Below, one piece after another: positions 36,338 through 46,740 of a DNA stretch of 64,000 nt. Made by a program: the position numbers and the translations under genes. The stretch comes from Microbacterium sp. Bi121 (lineage in GTDB: Bacteria; Actinomycetota; Actinomycetes; Actinomycetales; Microbacteriaceae). Location: positions 170,611 through 234,610 of the forward strand of contig NZ_CAKKLJ010000006.1 of assembly GCF_918698005.1 (NCBI RefSeq), in the 5' to 3' direction. Position 1 is the stretch's first letter. Every line of letters begins with the position of its first letter. The notes beneath the pieces were generated by a model. The model worked only from the letters and a program-made list of their open reading frames with translations, had not been told where the DNA came from and did not search any database.

Positions 36338-38448
36338 TCCGCACCTCCTTGAGCCTGGATCGCGGTGATCGCGACGGTGTTGACGATGTCGTCGACGAGC
36401 GCGCCGCGCGAAAGGTCGTTGATCGGCTTGTTCAGGCCCTGCAGCACCGGCCCGATGGCGACGGCGCCGGCCGAGCGCTGCACGGCCTTGTACGTGTTGT
36501 TGCCCGTGTTGAGGTCGGGGAAGATGAACACCGTCGCCCGCCCGGCGACCGCGGAGTCCGGCAGCTTCGCCTTCGCGACGGCTGCGTCGGCGGCTGCGTC
36601 GTACTGGATCGGACCCTCTACCGGCAGCTCGGGGGCGCGCTCGCGCACCAGCGCCGTGGCCGCGCGGACCTTGTCGACGTCGGCGCCTGTTCCGGACTCC
36701 CCCGTCGAGTACGAGAGCATCGCGACCCGCGGATCGATGCCGAACTGCCGCGCGGTCCGGGCGGAGGAGATCGCGATGTCGGCCAGCTGTGCACTCGTGG
36801 GATCGGGGATGACGGCGCAGTCGCCGTAGACGAGCACCCGGTCGGCGAGCGCCATGAGGAAGACGCTGGATACGACGTCGACCCCGGGCTTCGTCTTGAT
36901 GATCTCGAACGAGGGCCGGATCGTGTGAGCCGTGGTGTGCGCCGCACCGGAGACCATGCCGTCGGCGAGGCCGAGGTGCACCATCATCGTGCCGAAGTAC
37001 GACACGTCGGTGACGGTGTCGGCCGCCTGGCCGAGCGTTACGCCCTTGTGCGCGCGCAGCCGTGCGTATTCTTCGGCGAATCGCTCCACGTACTCGGGAT
37101 CCGTCGGGCTGATGATCTGCGCGGCCGACAGATCGATGCCGAGAGAGGTCGCCCTGGCGTGGATGTCCGCCGGATCCCCGAGGATCGTCAGTTCAGCCAC
37201 GTCGCGGGCGAGCAGCGTACCGGCGGCGCGCAGGATGCGATCATCATCCCCCTCGGGGAGCACGATGCGCTGACGATCGGCGCGTGCGCGTTCGATCAGT
37301 CCGTACTCGAACATGAGCGGCGTGACGACCGTGGACTCCGCCAGTCCCAGCTGCGTGGTCAGTTCGGCGATGTCGACGTGCGTCTGGAACAGCCCGAGCG
37401 CCTTGTCGTAGCGGTGCCGCGAGTCGGCGGCGAGGCGTCCGCGCGCACCCATCACCCGCACCGCGGTGTCGTACGTGCCGTGGTCCGTGGTGATGATCGG
37501 AACCCGTGAGGCGAGACCGTCGAGAAGCCGTTCGATCGTCTCCGGCAGGGGGAAGGGGCCGTTCAGGATGATGCCGGCGATCGAGGGGAAGGTGCCGGAG
37601 GCATCGGCGAGCAGCAGCGCGAGCAGCACCTCGGTGCGGTCGGCCGGCACGACGACGACGGCGTCCTCGGTGAGTCGAGGGAGGACGTTGACCATCGACA
37701 TGCCTGCGACGACGACGCTCAGCGCCTCGCGGGTGAGCAGATCGGGGTCGCCCTTGATGAGATGGCCGTCGACCGCCGAGAGGATGCCGCGAATCGACGG
37801 CGCGACGAGCGTGCGGTCTTCGGGGATCGCCCAGATCGGAGTCGTCTGCTCCTTCACTGCGCGCACGGCATCGACGGTCGCAGACAGCGAATCCGGGTCG
37901 GCGCGGTTGACGATCACCGCGAAGAGCTCTGCACGTTCGGCCTGCAGTTCTGCGATCGCGAGCGCGGCGCTCTGGCCGACGGCAGCCGCAGTGCGGGCGG
38001 TCGACGTGCCGAGCTGCTCAGCACGGTCCTGCTGATCGCGGCCGCCGAGCACCAGGAGCACAGGGGCGCCGAGGTTCGCGGCGATGCGCGCGTTGTAACC
38101 GAGCTCGGCCGGACTCGCGACATCCGTGTAGTCGCTGCCGATGATGACAACGGAGTCGCACTGCGCTTCGACCGACTTGAAGCGCGAGACGATCGTGGCG
38201 AGGGCCCGATCGGGGTCGTCGCGCACCTCGTCGTAGGTGACGCCGATGCAGTCGTCGTAGTCGAGGTGCACGCCGTCGTGGGCGAGCAGGAGCTCGAGCA
38301 CGTAGTCGCGCTCGGCGGATGACCTCGCGATGGGCCGGAAGACCCCGACGCGCGGGGTAGCGCGCATCAGAGCGTCCAGAACGCCCAGAGCGACGGTGGA
38401 CTTCCCAGAATGGCCTTCGGCCGAGGTGATGTAGATGCTCCGCGCCAC
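36334..38448 (-). CDS. pta: phosphate acetyltransferase (long form)
   Basis: Interconverts acetyl-CoA and acetyl phosphate; 704 aa. The N-terminal P-loop domain (SAEGHSGKSTVALG), the middle DRTGG domain (about 215-330) and the C-terminal catalytic PTA_PTB domain (RIVLPEGDDDRILRA; VGRATVFIFPDLNTGNNTYK-type end) are complete. The GTG has TAAGCT (38455-38460) ending 6 nt upstream and looks leaderless; this is the likely head of the pta-ackA-pgmB-GH65 operon. Confidence 0.96.
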   Translation of the reverse strand: MARSIYITSAEGHSGKSTVALGVLDALMRATPRVGVFRPIARSSAERDYVLELLLAHDGVHLDYDDCIGVTYDEVRDDPDRALATIVSRFKSVEAQCDSVVIIGSDYTDVASPAELGYNARIAANLGAPVLLVLGGRDQQDRAEQLGTSTARTAAAVGQSAALAIAELQAERAELFAVIVNRADPDSLSATVDAVRAVKEQTTPIWAIPEDRTLVAPSIRGILSAVDGHLIKGDPDLLTREALSVVVAGMSMVNVLPRLTEDAVVVVPADRTEVLLALLLADASGTFPSIAGIILNGPFPLPETIERLLDGLASRVPIITTDHGTYDTAVRVMGARGRLAADSRHRYDKALGLFQTHVDIAELTTQLGLAESTVVTPLMFEYGLIERARADRQRIVLPEGDDDRILRAAGTLLARDVAELTILGDPADIHARATSLGIDLSAAQIISPTDPEYVERFAEEYARLRAHKGVTLGQAADTVTDVSYFGTMMVHLGLADGMVSGAAHTTAHTIRPSFEIIKTKPGVDVVSSVFLMALADRVLVYGDCAVIPDPTSAQLADIAISSARTARQFGIDPRVAMLSYSTGESGTGADVDKVRAATALVRERAPELPVEGPIQYDAAADAAVAKAKLPDSAVAGRATVFIFPDLNTGNNTYKAVQRSAGAVAIGPVLQGLNKPINDLSRGALVDDIVNTVAITAIQAQGGAE

Positions 38449-38472
38449 GTCTCCAGCTTAGGCGGTGGGGCG

Positions 38473-39075
38473 TCAGGCCGGGCAGGGGCCGGACAGCACG
38501 TCGACCAGTTCGGACGCAGCGCCTTCGAATCGCGCATAGTGCCCGGGGTCGGCATTGATCTGCACCCGGTGGATCGCGATGGTCGGCTCCAGCTCCTGCC
38601 AGCCGGGCAGCCGCGCGAGCCGCGCGTAGAACAGGCCGGCCGCGGACGCGGGGTCCATCCGGTCCTCGACGCTCCCCCACCAGTCCTGCTGCTGGAACAG
38701 CCCGATGCTGCTCGTGCGGGTGCCGTCAGGGTTGGTCACCCCAGACGTCTCCCAGTCGCCGTAGTCGATGTTGTGCAGGCTGCTCTCGCCGATCGCCGCC
38801 ATGACGCCGAGGACCTGACCGTCGCGCTCGAACCCGCGATCGCGTGCCGCCGTCACGATGATCGCGGCGTTCTCGAGCTGCTCCCGGTCCCACCCGTCGG
38901 CTCCGGATTCCGGGAAGGTCGACGGCTGGGTCGCGCACAGCGCGAGAGGGTCGCGGGATGCCGCCATCGGCACGAGGACGGCCAGCAGCACGACGAGCGT
39001 CACACCGCCGATGAGTATGCCGGGGAGCCAACCCCGTCGGCGCGCACGTCGGCGCCGCTTCGATCTGACGCTCAC
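38473..39075 (-). CDS. secreted muramidase/lytic-transglycosylase-like protein
   Basis: About 200 aa from a GTG that overlaps the rhomboid stop (GTGA). A strongly basic start ([13 protein letters not shown]) and one membrane helix (LPGILIGGVTLVVLLAVLV) are followed by an outside domain. Its blocks GQVLGVMAAIGESSLHNIDYGD, SSIGLFQQQDWWGS and ASAAGLFYARLARLPGW resemble the lysozyme-like domain at the end of actinobacterial NlpC/M23 proteins, with Glu of GESSL as a possible catalytic residue. Two Cys (LCATQ; GPCPA) could form a disulfide. Family assignment is from motif recall only. Confidence 0.7.
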   Translation of the reverse strand: MSVRSKRRRRARRRGWLPGILIGGVTLVVLLAVLVPMAASRDPLALCATQPSTFPESGADGWDREQLENAAIIVTAARDRGFERDGQVLGVMAAIGESSLHNIDYGDWETSGVTNPDGTRTSSIGLFQQQDWWGSVEDRMDPASAAGLFYARLARLPGWQELEPTIAIHRVQINADPGHYARFEGAASELVDVLSGPCPA

Positions 39076-39692
39076 GCTCCGAGCGCTCCGCGTCCCCGTC
39101 GCGCTCCTCCGCGAGGAGAGCTGGCGGCGAGCGCAGCGAGCGCCCCGCCTATCGCCCCGAACAGGTGCGCCTGCCACGAGACACCAGGGCCAGCGCCGAG
39201 CACGCCGGCGAGCATCGAGCCGCCGTACAGCACGATGACGAGCAGCGCGATGAGGGCATAGACGAGCCGGTGCGCGATCGGTCGCGGCGAGAAGACGCGG
39301 ACGACGATGTAGGCGAAGTAGCCGAAGACGAGCACGGAGGCACCGACGGTCAGCGTGCCGGGTGCGTTGATGAACCACGTTCCCAGCCCGCCGACGAATG
39401 CGGCGGCCGCCGTGACGAGCCAGAACCTGCCTGCACCTTCGACGGCGACGAGGCACCCCAGCACCAGCAGGGGAAGCGTGTTGCCGATCAGGTGGGGCCA
39501 GCCGGCATGCAGGAGCGGGCCGAGGACGACGCCCGGCAGGCTCCCGAGGTCCCACGAACGAAGCCCGAATCCCGTGAACGAACCGGGGAGGATGGCGTCG
39601 GCGAACTGGATGACCCACATCAGAACCACGAGCGCGACAGGAGACGCGAAGCGCGAGACGGCGCTGCAGCGGGAGGCGACGGGGGTGGTCAC
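39072..39692 (-). CDS. rhomboid family intramembrane serine protease
   Basis: 206 aa with six membrane helices. The oxyanion-site HAGWPHLIGNTLPLLVLG, the nucleophile region TVGASVLVFGYFAY (Ser in GAS) and the base His in SWQAHLFGAIGG fit active rhomboids. GTG start. It overlaps the downstream muramidase-like gene, which could be a substrate or simply a neighbour. Confidence 0.9.
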   Translation of the reverse strand: MTTPVASRCSAVSRFASPVALVVLMWVIQFADAILPGSFTGFGLRSWDLGSLPGVVLGPLLHAGWPHLIGNTLPLLVLGCLVAVEGAGRFWLVTAAAAFVGGLGTWFINAPGTLTVGASVLVFGYFAYIVVRVFSPRPIAHRLVYALIALLVIVLYGGSMLAGVLGAGPGVSWQAHLFGAIGGALAALAASSPRGGARRGRGALGA

Positions 39693-39726
39693 ACCACGAT
39701 CCTCGCAGGTCGAGCCGGAGAGCGCC

Positions 39727-39739
39727 GGACAAAAGAAAG
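39727..39739 (-). terminator. U-rich end of the SRP RNA
   Basis: Directly after the closing SRP stem, the minus strand reads CCTTTCTTTTGTC. Confidence 0.6.
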
Positions 39740-39827
39740 GACCCTCCGCGCACCCAGCAGAGCCCGGTTACCCTTGCTACGTTTCCGTCCTGGGGGAATT
39801 GGCCTGGATGCTGCCACGCGGAGAGCC
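39740..39827 (-). ncRNA. ffs: small bacterial signal recognition particle RNA (4.5S)
   Basis: The minus strand has the conserved SRP tip: CCCAGG, then ACG-GAAA-CGT (GNRA tetraloop with its closing stem), then AGCAAGGG. The ends pair as CTCCGCG (39817-39823) with CGCGGAG (39744-39750), and the helix extends four more pairs. Length is about 88 nt. It binds Ffh for co-translational targeting. TAGACT (39835-39840) is 7 nt upstream of the 5' end. Ends are predicted by pairing and may shift by a few bases. Confidence 0.87.
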
Positions 39828-39834
39828 GCAGGCA

Positions 39835-39840
39835 AGTCTA
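39835..39840 (-). promoter_or_regulatory. -10 box TAGACT for the SRP RNA
   Basis: Same hexamer as at both tRNA genes, 7 nt before the predicted RNA 5' end. No good -35 seen. Confidence 0.6.
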
Positions 39841-39933
39841 CCTGCACCAGGGACCGGTCGAGAACCGCTCGCCCCTCGCACCCCTGGCAGAGATACGATC
39901 AGTTGACACCCGACGGCGGGCGAAAGGCAGCGC

Positions 39934-40905
<972 letters not shown>

Positions 40906-40909
40906 TGCC

Positions 40910-42109
40910 ATGCGCTCCGGCCGGCCCCTGACAGCTCGCGGCGTCGCCGTGCTGGCCGTCGGCGTGCTCCTGGCGATCGCGGCGAATCTGGTCGCCGCCC
41001 CGATTCTGCTGTACGTCGCCGTGCTCCTGTTCGCCGTGCTCGTGATCGGCATCCTCGTCGTGCACGTCCCCCGACGCAGCGGTTCGGTCACCCGGCGCAT
41101 CTCGACCGATCTGCTCACCGTCGGCGAGGAGTCGCAGGTGGCGGTGCGCTTCGATCTGCGCGCATTGCGCGTCCCGTTCGGCGCCTGGAACGACGAGCTT
41201 CCGGATGCGGTTGCAGGTGACGCCTCGGGAGAGTTCCCCACCGACAACGGCACGCACATCCGGTACAGCATCACCGGCGTGCGGCGAGGAGTGTGGCCGG
41301 TCGGGCCGCTGTCGCTGCGGACCATCGACCCATTCGGCGTCGCGCAGCGCACGCAGTCGTTCGGCGATACCCGCACGGTCACCGTGGTCCCAGAGGTCGT
41401 CCCGCTGTCCCCGATGAGCAGCGAAGTGGGAGCGGCCGGCGGCACCGCCCACACGGCCTCGGCGCGGCTCGGCCAGGGGAGCGACAACCTGTCTCCGCGA
41501 CTGTACGTCTCCGGCGACTCGATGCGGCGCATCCACTGGCGCGCCACGGCTCATCGCGGAGATCTCATGGTGCGCCAGGAGGAGGAGGAAGCCAGCCCGG
41601 ACGCGATCGTCATCCTCGACCGCGCCGCGCGGCGCTGGGCTCCCCGGTCCGACACCGCGGACCCGACGTTCGAGTCGGCGGTGGCGGCGTGCGCGTCCGC
41701 GGCGCTGCACCTCGTCCAGGAGGGCTACAGCGTGGACGTCCGCGACTCCGGAGGAACGGTGCTCGGTCAGTTGCGCGGCCAGGAGGACGATCGCGATTCA
41801 CTGCTCGTCGCGCTTGCTATGGTGACGCCGCAAGGAGAGGGGCGCGATCTCGTCTCGCTGTTCGACGGCACCCCGCCGGGCCCGCTGGTGATGATCACGG
41901 GCCGGATCGATGCGGACGACGCGGCGCATCTGCGCCACGGCGGGGCCGGTGCGCCGATTCTGCTCGCCACAGCCCCAGGGCCCGGCGCGTTCGCCGCAGC
42001 GGGTGACCTCGGCTGGTCGGCCGCCGAGCTCGGCGAGGACGTGTCAGAAGCGTGGGACGACGCCCTCGCGGGATACGTGGCACCCGGCGGCGGTCATGTT
42101 CCGCGCTGA
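40910..42109 (+). CDS. DUF58 domain protein
   Basis: 399 aa. Two N-terminal membrane helices (about 8-48), then the DUF58 block YVSGDSMRRIHWRATAHRGDLMVRQEEEE, which is a vWA-like fold. It starts 4 bp after moxR and overlaps the transglutaminase gene by 14 bp, giving the conserved moxR-DUF58-tgm unit. The physiological role of this unit in Actinobacteria is not settled. Confidence 0.9.
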   Translation: MRSGRPLTARGVAVLAVGVLLAIAANLVAAPILLYVAVLLFAVLVIGILVVHVPRRSGSVTRRISTDLLTVGEESQVAVRFDLRALRVPFGAWNDELPDAVAGDASGEFPTDNGTHIRYSITGVRRGVWPVGPLSLRTIDPFGVAQRTQSFGDTRTVTVVPEVVPLSPMSSEVGAAGGTAHTASARLGQGSDNLSPRLYVSGDSMRRIHWRATAHRGDLMVRQEEEEASPDAIVILDRAARRWAPRSDTADPTFESAVAACASAALHLVQEGYSVDVRDSGGTVLGQLRGQEDDRDSLLVALAMVTPQGEGRDLVSLFDGTPPGPLVMITGRIDADDAAHLRHGGAGAPILLATAPGPGAFAAAGDLGWSAAELGEDVSEAWDDALAGYVAPGGGHVPR

Positions 42110-44318
42110 GCCGCGCGCCGCGGTGCGCACGCCGATCGAATACGAGCAGCGCGTGCGACGCCGCGACCGCACTCTCGCGATCGCGCTGCTGTCGGCGTGC
42201 GCGGGATACGTCGCGCTCTGGCCGTACACATCGGTCGTCACGCCAGGCGCCTGGACCCTCGCGGGCGTCTACGTGATCACCGTCGTCGCCCTGACCGGCA
42301 TGATCGTTCGACTCGTGCGGTCCGGCCGATTCGCCGATGGGCCGCTGCCGCTGATCGCTCAGCTCGTCGTCGCCGTCGGCGCCCTCACGCTGCTGCTGGT
42401 CCCGCAGGGTGCGCTGTTCGGCGTCGTCCCGACCGGGACGACCGTCTCCGCTCTTGGCCGCTCGGCCGGGGAGGCCTTCGAACAGGTGCAGTACGGCACC
42501 GCCCCGCTCGTCGACACGCCCGCTCTCCGCACGATGCTCTCGATCGGCTTCGCGCTCGTCACGATCCTCGTGGACCAGCTCATCGCCGCCCGATCGGCGC
42601 TTCCGGCGATCGTCCTGATCGCAGCGGTCGGCGCGCTGCCGATGATCATCACCCTCGGCGACGCGAATGTGCCGTGGTTCGTGATCCTCGCGCTCCTCGC
42701 GCTGTTCCTGCTGCGGCACGGCGTCAGGCATGATCCGCGTCAGCCGCGCCGGGCCTCCGTCGGGCTCTCGGCCGCGACAGGTGCAGCGGCGATCGCTGCC
42801 GCACTCGCGATCACTCCGGTGCTCCCGGTCTCGGACACCTGGGTCGGCGTCGGCACGAGCACCCAGCTGGACCCGTCGCTGCGCCTGGGTGAGGATCTGC
42901 GGCGTCCCACACCTTTCACGGTGATGACCCTGGCCACGAGCGCCGCGTCGGCGCCGTACCTGCGCATTGCGAGTCTGTCCGAGTTCGACGGCGATACATG
43001 GTCGCCGGACGACGGCGATCTGCAGCAGATCACCGACGGGTTCGGCGACCCGGACTGGTCGGAGGACATCGAGACGGTCGAACGCCGCACCTCGATCCGC
43101 ATCACGGGGATCTCCGGTTCCTGGCTGCCGGTGCCGTACGCCGCCACCAAGATCGTCGGCGCCACCTCAGGGTGGCAGATCATGCCGTTCAACCGCACGG
43201 TGACCTCCGAGATCCGCGATGCCGCGGACGAGGATTACACGGTCACGGCTCAGGTGATCGATCCCACCCGCGAGCAGATCCAGGCCGAGTCGGCGACGAC
43301 GGCGGATGCCGAGGTCCCCGAGTTCATCGCGGAGACCGCGCGCGAGGTGACAGCGGGGGCGACGAACGACTACGACCGGCTGATCGCGATGCAGAACTGG
43401 TTCCGGTCCGACTTCGAGTACTCGCTGGACGCGCCGGTCGACGGCGACTTCGACGGCACCGGCACGGATGCGGTCGAGGAGTTCCTGCGCGTCCGCTCCG
43501 GTTACTGCATCCACTTCTCCGGCGCGTTCGCGCTCATGGCGCAATCGCTCGATATGCAGGTCCGCATCGTGGTCGGGTACCTGCCGGGGTCCATGACCGA
43601 CGAGAAGCGCGGCGACGAGGCGATCTACACGGTCAGCAGCGATCAGCTGCACGCCTGGCCGGAAGTGCATTTCTCCGGGCTCGGCTGGGTCCCGTTCGAG
43701 CCGACGGCGTCGCTCGGGACGCCGACCGACTTCCTCCCTGCGACGACCGGCGGCGGCACTACCACGGACCCGACGGACCCGCAGCCGTCCGCCACTCCGT
43801 CCGCGGCCCCTTCGCGCGGCCCGGAGGCCCAGGACGACCCCGGCAGCTCGTCCGCCCAGGGTTCCGATTCGCTGCGGCGTCTCGACCCTCAGCCGATCGT
43901 GCTGGTGGGAACCGGCATCCTGATCGTGCTGCTCCTGCCTCTGCTCGTGCGACTGGGCATCCGCGCACGACGGATCGGACGCGCCGGGCGTGGAGACGCG
44001 GCGAGCGCGTGGCAGGAGGTGCGCGCCACGCTCGTCGATCTGAGGCTGCCAGTGTCGGACGCCGACACCCCGCGTGCACGCGGTGCCCACCTGATCGAAC
44101 AGGGCGCGGATGCCGCGTCGGTCGGTCTGATCGTGGATGCTGTCGAGCGGGCGAACTTCGCCCGCTCCGCTCCGGCATCCGCAGATCTCGCGCACGCGCT
44201 GCGTCAGGCGACGTCCGGGCTCCGGCGGAGCGTCGATGCACGCGACAGGGTGACCGCCCTGCTGCTGCCTCGCTCGCTCTTCGCCGCGGACACATCACGC
44301 GTGACGGCGCGCCGCTGA
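42096..44318 (+). CDS. transglutaminase-like membrane protein (TgpA type)
   Basis: 740 aa. Five to six membrane helices in residues 25-240, a large outside domain, then one more helix near residue 610 and a cytoplasmic tail (DUF4129-like). The transglutaminase core has the catalytic Cys in RSGYCIHFSGAFALM, the His in DQLHAWPEVHF and the Asp/Glu in WVPFEPT, all intact. A Pro/Ser/Asp-rich linker follows (PSATPSAAPSRGPEAQDD). The start is the ATG at 42096, 14 bp before the DUF58 stop. It is convergent with trhO, 13 bp apart. Confidence 0.9.
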   Translation: MFRAEPRAAVRTPIEYEQRVRRRDRTLAIALLSACAGYVALWPYTSVVTPGAWTLAGVYVITVVALTGMIVRLVRSGRFADGPLPLIAQLVVAVGALTLLLVPQGALFGVVPTGTTVSALGRSAGEAFEQVQYGTAPLVDTPALRTMLSIGFALVTILVDQLIAARSALPAIVLIAAVGALPMIITLGDANVPWFVILALLALFLLRHGVRHDPRQPRRASVGLSAATGAAAIAAALAITPVLPVSDTWVGVGTSTQLDPSLRLGEDLRRPTPFTVMTLATSAASAPYLRIASLSEFDGDTWSPDDGDLQQITDGFGDPDWSEDIETVERRTSIRITGISGSWLPVPYAATKIVGATSGWQIMPFNRTVTSEIRDAADEDYTVTAQVIDPTREQIQAESATTADAEVPEFIAETAREVTAGATNDYDRLIAMQNWFRSDFEYSLDAPVDGDFDGTGTDAVEEFLRVRSGYCIHFSGAFALMAQSLDMQVRIVVGYLPGSMTDEKRGDEAIYTVSSDQLHAWPEVHFSGLGWVPFEPTASLGTPTDFLPATTGGGTTTDPTDPQPSATPSAAPSRGPEAQDDPGSSSAQGSDSLRRLDPQPIVLVGTGILIVLLLPLLVRLGIRARRIGRAGRGDAASAWQEVRATLVDLRLPVSDADTPRARGAHLIEQGADAASVGLIVDAVERANFARSAPASADLAHALRQATSGLRRSVDARDRVTALLLPRSLFAADTSRVTARR

Positions 44319-44331
44319 GGCAAGGACGATC

Positions 44332-45231
44332 TCAGCCCGCCGTCGCTGCGGCGTGCTCCTCGCACGGGATCGCGTCGCACGCCTCGCAGACGACGAACTG
44401 GCGTCGGCAGGACGCATCAGGGCAGTTCGCCGTCCGCTTGGTCGCGGCGCCGCAGCCGACGCACTCGCCGACGACGACGGCGTGATCGCTGAAGTCGATG
44501 GAGCCGCGCTTGTCGAAGACGTAGAGCGAGCCCTCCCAGAGCCCGTCATCCCCGAACGTCTCGCCGTACCGGACGATGCCGCCGTCGAGCTGGTACACCT
44601 CGCCGAAGCCACGGGAGACCATGAGGCTCGAGAGCACCTCGCAGCGGATCCCTCCGGTGCAGTATGTGACGACCGGCTTGCCCTTGAGATCGTCGTAAGC
44701 GCCGGAGTCGAGGAGCGCCACGAAGTCGCGCGTCGTCTCGGTGTCGGGCACGATCGCGTCCTTGAACCGACCGATCTCGGCCTCGAGGGCGTTGCGTCCG
44801 TCGAAGAAGACGACATCGTCTCTGGACTCGACGAGCTCGTGCAGCTTCTCGGGCGAGAGGTGGATGCCTCCACCGACGACGCCGTTCTCATCGACCCGCA
44901 GCTCGTCCGGGGCACCGAACGACACGATCTCGTCGCGCACCTTGACGCTGAGCTTCGGGAAGTCGACGCTGCATCCGTCGTCGTCGAGACCCGTCCCCTC
45001 GCTCCACTTGATGTCGGCGTTCTTGAACGGCGCGTACGAGCGGAACGACCGCGCCCACTTCTTGAGGTCGTGCAGGTCGCCGCCGAGCGTGCCGTTGATG
45101 CCGTGCTCGGAGATGATGAGCCGCCCGCGGAGCTTCAGCGCCTCGCCGAGGTCGCGCTGCCAGACGCGCACGGCGTCAGGGTCGGCCAGGGGCGCGAAGG
45201 CGTAGAACAGGACGATCTTGGGTGTGCTCAC
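44332..45231 (-). CDS. trhO: tRNA uridine(34) hydroxylase, rhodanese domain
   Basis: About 299 aa. It forms 5-hydroxyuridine at tRNA position 34 in the TrhO/YceA family. The N-terminal acylphosphatase-like part is [10 protein letters not shown]...[19 protein letters not shown]. The rhodanese domain has the active Cys in [10 protein letters not shown]. The C-terminus has a Cys-rich segment ([27 protein letters not shown]) that may bind zinc. The GTG at 45231 has TACAAT (45238-45243) ending 6 nt upstream and no separate Shine-Dalgarno, so a leaderless start is likely, even though the LCP gene ends only 23 bp upstream. Confidence 0.9.
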   Translation of the reverse strand: MSTPKIVLFYAFAPLADPDAVRVWQRDLGEALKLRGRLIISEHGINGTLGGDLHDLKKWARSFRSYAPFKNADIKWSEGTGLDDDGCSVDFPKLSVKVRDEIVSFGAPDELRVDENGVVGGGIHLSPEKLHELVESRDDVVFFDGRNALEAEIGRFKDAIVPDTETTRDFVALLDSGAYDDLKGKPVVTYCTGGIRCEVLSSLMVSRGFGEVYQLDGGIVRYGETFGDDGLWEGSLYVFDKRGSIDFSDHAVVVGECVGCGAATKRTANCPDASCRRQFVVCEACDAIPCEEHAAATAG

Positions 45232-45254
45232 CTGGAGATTGTAGGCGGGCAGCC

Positions 45255-46475
45255 TCAGTACACGCGCCCAGTCGCGCACCCTTCGGTGTCGCCAGTGGTG
45301 CCGGTCACGTCGCCGGGGAGCGTGACCGGCTCGTCCTCCGGCGTCGCGGACGCCGTCGGAGCCGGTGTCGCCGGCGCTGGAGACTCCGTCGCCGGGGGCT
45401 CGCCGCCTTCATCCTCGTCGGCGAGCGCGAGCGCTTCGTTCTTCTCGAGAGCGTCGAAGAGCGCGGCCGCGGCGTCGGGCAACGGATCGAGGCGGTTCCG
45501 GTCGACGGCCGACTCGGCTGCCGGGTACTGCACGAACACGTAGTCGCTGACGGGGATGTCCTTCAGCGCGAGTCCCATCTGTGCGAGCGTGACCGGGTTG
45601 GTGAGGCTCGTGCTGGGGTCGACCGACGCCAGGATCGTCTTGGCCAGCCGCAGCAGGAGCGCGGGGTCGGTGAGCACCTTCTCGCTGGTGATCTTGCGCA
45701 CCAGACTCGACATGTACAGCTGCTGGTTGCCGATGCGGGCGGTGTCGCTGCCGTCGGTCGTGGACTTCCGTGCGCGCAGGAACGCGAGGGCGTCCGCGCC
45801 CTTGAGCTCATGCGTTCCCGCTGGCAGATCGATGCCCGAATCGGCGTCCTTCATCGGTGTGGCCAGGCACACCTCGACGCCGCCGATCGCATTCGTCACA
45901 TCGATGACGCCGCCCCAGTTGATGGATGCCGCGTATCCGATGTCGAGCCCGGTGAGGGACTCCACGGTCTTCACCGAGCACGCCAGCCCTCCGGTGCCGA
46001 ATGCCGAGTTGATCATCTGACCGTAGGCCTCGGATGTCGCGTTGCCGTTCGCATCGATGCAGGAGGGGATGTCGACGAGAAGGTCACGCGGAAAGCTGAT
46101 CACGGTGACCCTGCGCGGCAGCTCCGAGATGTGCACGACCATCAGCACGTCGCTTCGGACGCCGTCCTCGGCGTCCGTGCAGCGGTCGCCGAACAGATCG
46201 GCGTACTCGGGTTCGCAGTTGTCGGTGCCGGCGACGAGGATGTTCGCGCTGCCCTCGAACTCGGAGAAGGCGGGCGGATCGTCGCCTTCCAGCTCGACGA
46301 CGTTCTCGGTATAGGTCGAGCTCAGGTCGATGTACAGCCAGGCGACGACGCCGAGCACCGCGACGAGCACGACGGCCGTGCCGATGCCCAGTGCCTTGAG
46401 CAGGCGCCTGCCCCTGGAGGGCGGCTTCTGCTGCCCGTGTCGGGCGACCGTGGCTCTGGTGGACTGCCGCATCAT
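45255..46475 (-). CDS. LCP (LytR-CpsA-Psr) family protein
   Basis: Attaches wall glycopolymers to peptidoglycan; 406 aa. A basic N-terminus, one membrane helix (about 29-48) and the LCP domain with DVLMVVHI, the catalytic Arg/Asp region [13 protein letters not shown] and AFLRARKST. The C-terminal 50 residues are Pro/Thr/Glu-rich. TAGGCT (46482-46487) ends 6 nt before the ATG and no Shine-Dalgarno is present. Confidence 0.92.
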   Translation of the reverse strand: MMRQSTRATVARHGQQKPPSRGRRLLKALGIGTAVVLVAVLGVVAWLYIDLSSTYTENVVELEGDDPPAFSEFEGSANILVAGTDNCEPEYADLFGDRCTDAEDGVRSDVLMVVHISELPRRVTVISFPRDLLVDIPSCIDANGNATSEAYGQMINSAFGTGGLACSVKTVESLTGLDIGYAASINWGGVIDVTNAIGGVEVCLATPMKDADSGIDLPAGTHELKGADALAFLRARKSTTDGSDTARIGNQQLYMSSLVRKITSEKVLTDPALLLRLAKTILASVDPSTSLTNPVTLAQMGLALKDIPVSDYVFVQYPAAESAVDRNRLDPLPDAAAALFDALEKNEALALADEDEGGEPPATESPAPATPAPTASATPEDEPVTLPGDVTGTTGDTEGCATGRVY

Positions 46476-46539
46476 GCGGTCAGCCTACTGGCGGACGCTG
46501 TCGGCCCCCGTAGCGTCACGGGTGCAGGGCGCGATCGGA

Positions 46540-46545
46540 TAGACT
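46540..46545 (+). promoter_or_regulatory. -10 box TAGACT for tRNA-Ser
   Basis: Lies 16 nt before the mature tRNA; a GGTTG follows at similar spacing in the tRNA-Pro promoter. Confidence 0.6.
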
Positions 46546-46561
46546 GTTCAGGTTGTTCCCT

Positions 46562-46649
46562 GGTGACGTGTCCGAGCGGCCGAAGGAGCACGCTTGGAAA
46601 GCGTGTGTTGTGCAAGCAACCGCGGGTTCGAATCCCGCCGTCACCGCCA
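46562..46649 (+). tRNA. tRNA-Ser (anticodon GGA)
   Basis: Acceptor GGTGACG pairs with CGTCACC. The anticodon loop CTTGGAAAG is closed by the CACG(C)/(G)CGTG stem, giving GGA. It has a long variable arm and T-arm GGGTTCGAATCCC. CCA is encoded at 46647-46649. Confidence 0.96.
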
Positions 46650-46712
46650 GACGACTAAAGGGCCTCGCGCAAGCGGGGCCCTTTAGTCGTCTATTGGATG
46701 CCGGGGATTCGG
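46633..46712. repeat. direct repeat unit 1: tRNA-Ser 3' tail and terminator
   Basis: An 80-bp unit covering the last 17 nt of tRNA-Ser, its terminator and about 20 bp beyond. Unit 2 follows at an offset of 108 bp. Confidence 0.85.
46650..46691 (+). terminator. intrinsic terminator after tRNA-Ser
   Basis: 15-bp perfect stem GACGACTAAAGGGCC (46650-46664) / GGCCCTTTAGTCGTC (46677-46691). Confidence 0.85.
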
Positions 46713-46740
46713 GGAGGCACGAGCGCAGCGAGTACCGGAG

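Noticed and set aside
39076..39753. Upstream extension of the muramidase-like frame through the rhomboid region
   Set aside because: The added part is Arg-rich antisense-type sequence overlapping a real rhomboid gene. The GTG at 39075 gives a proper membrane-anchored protein.
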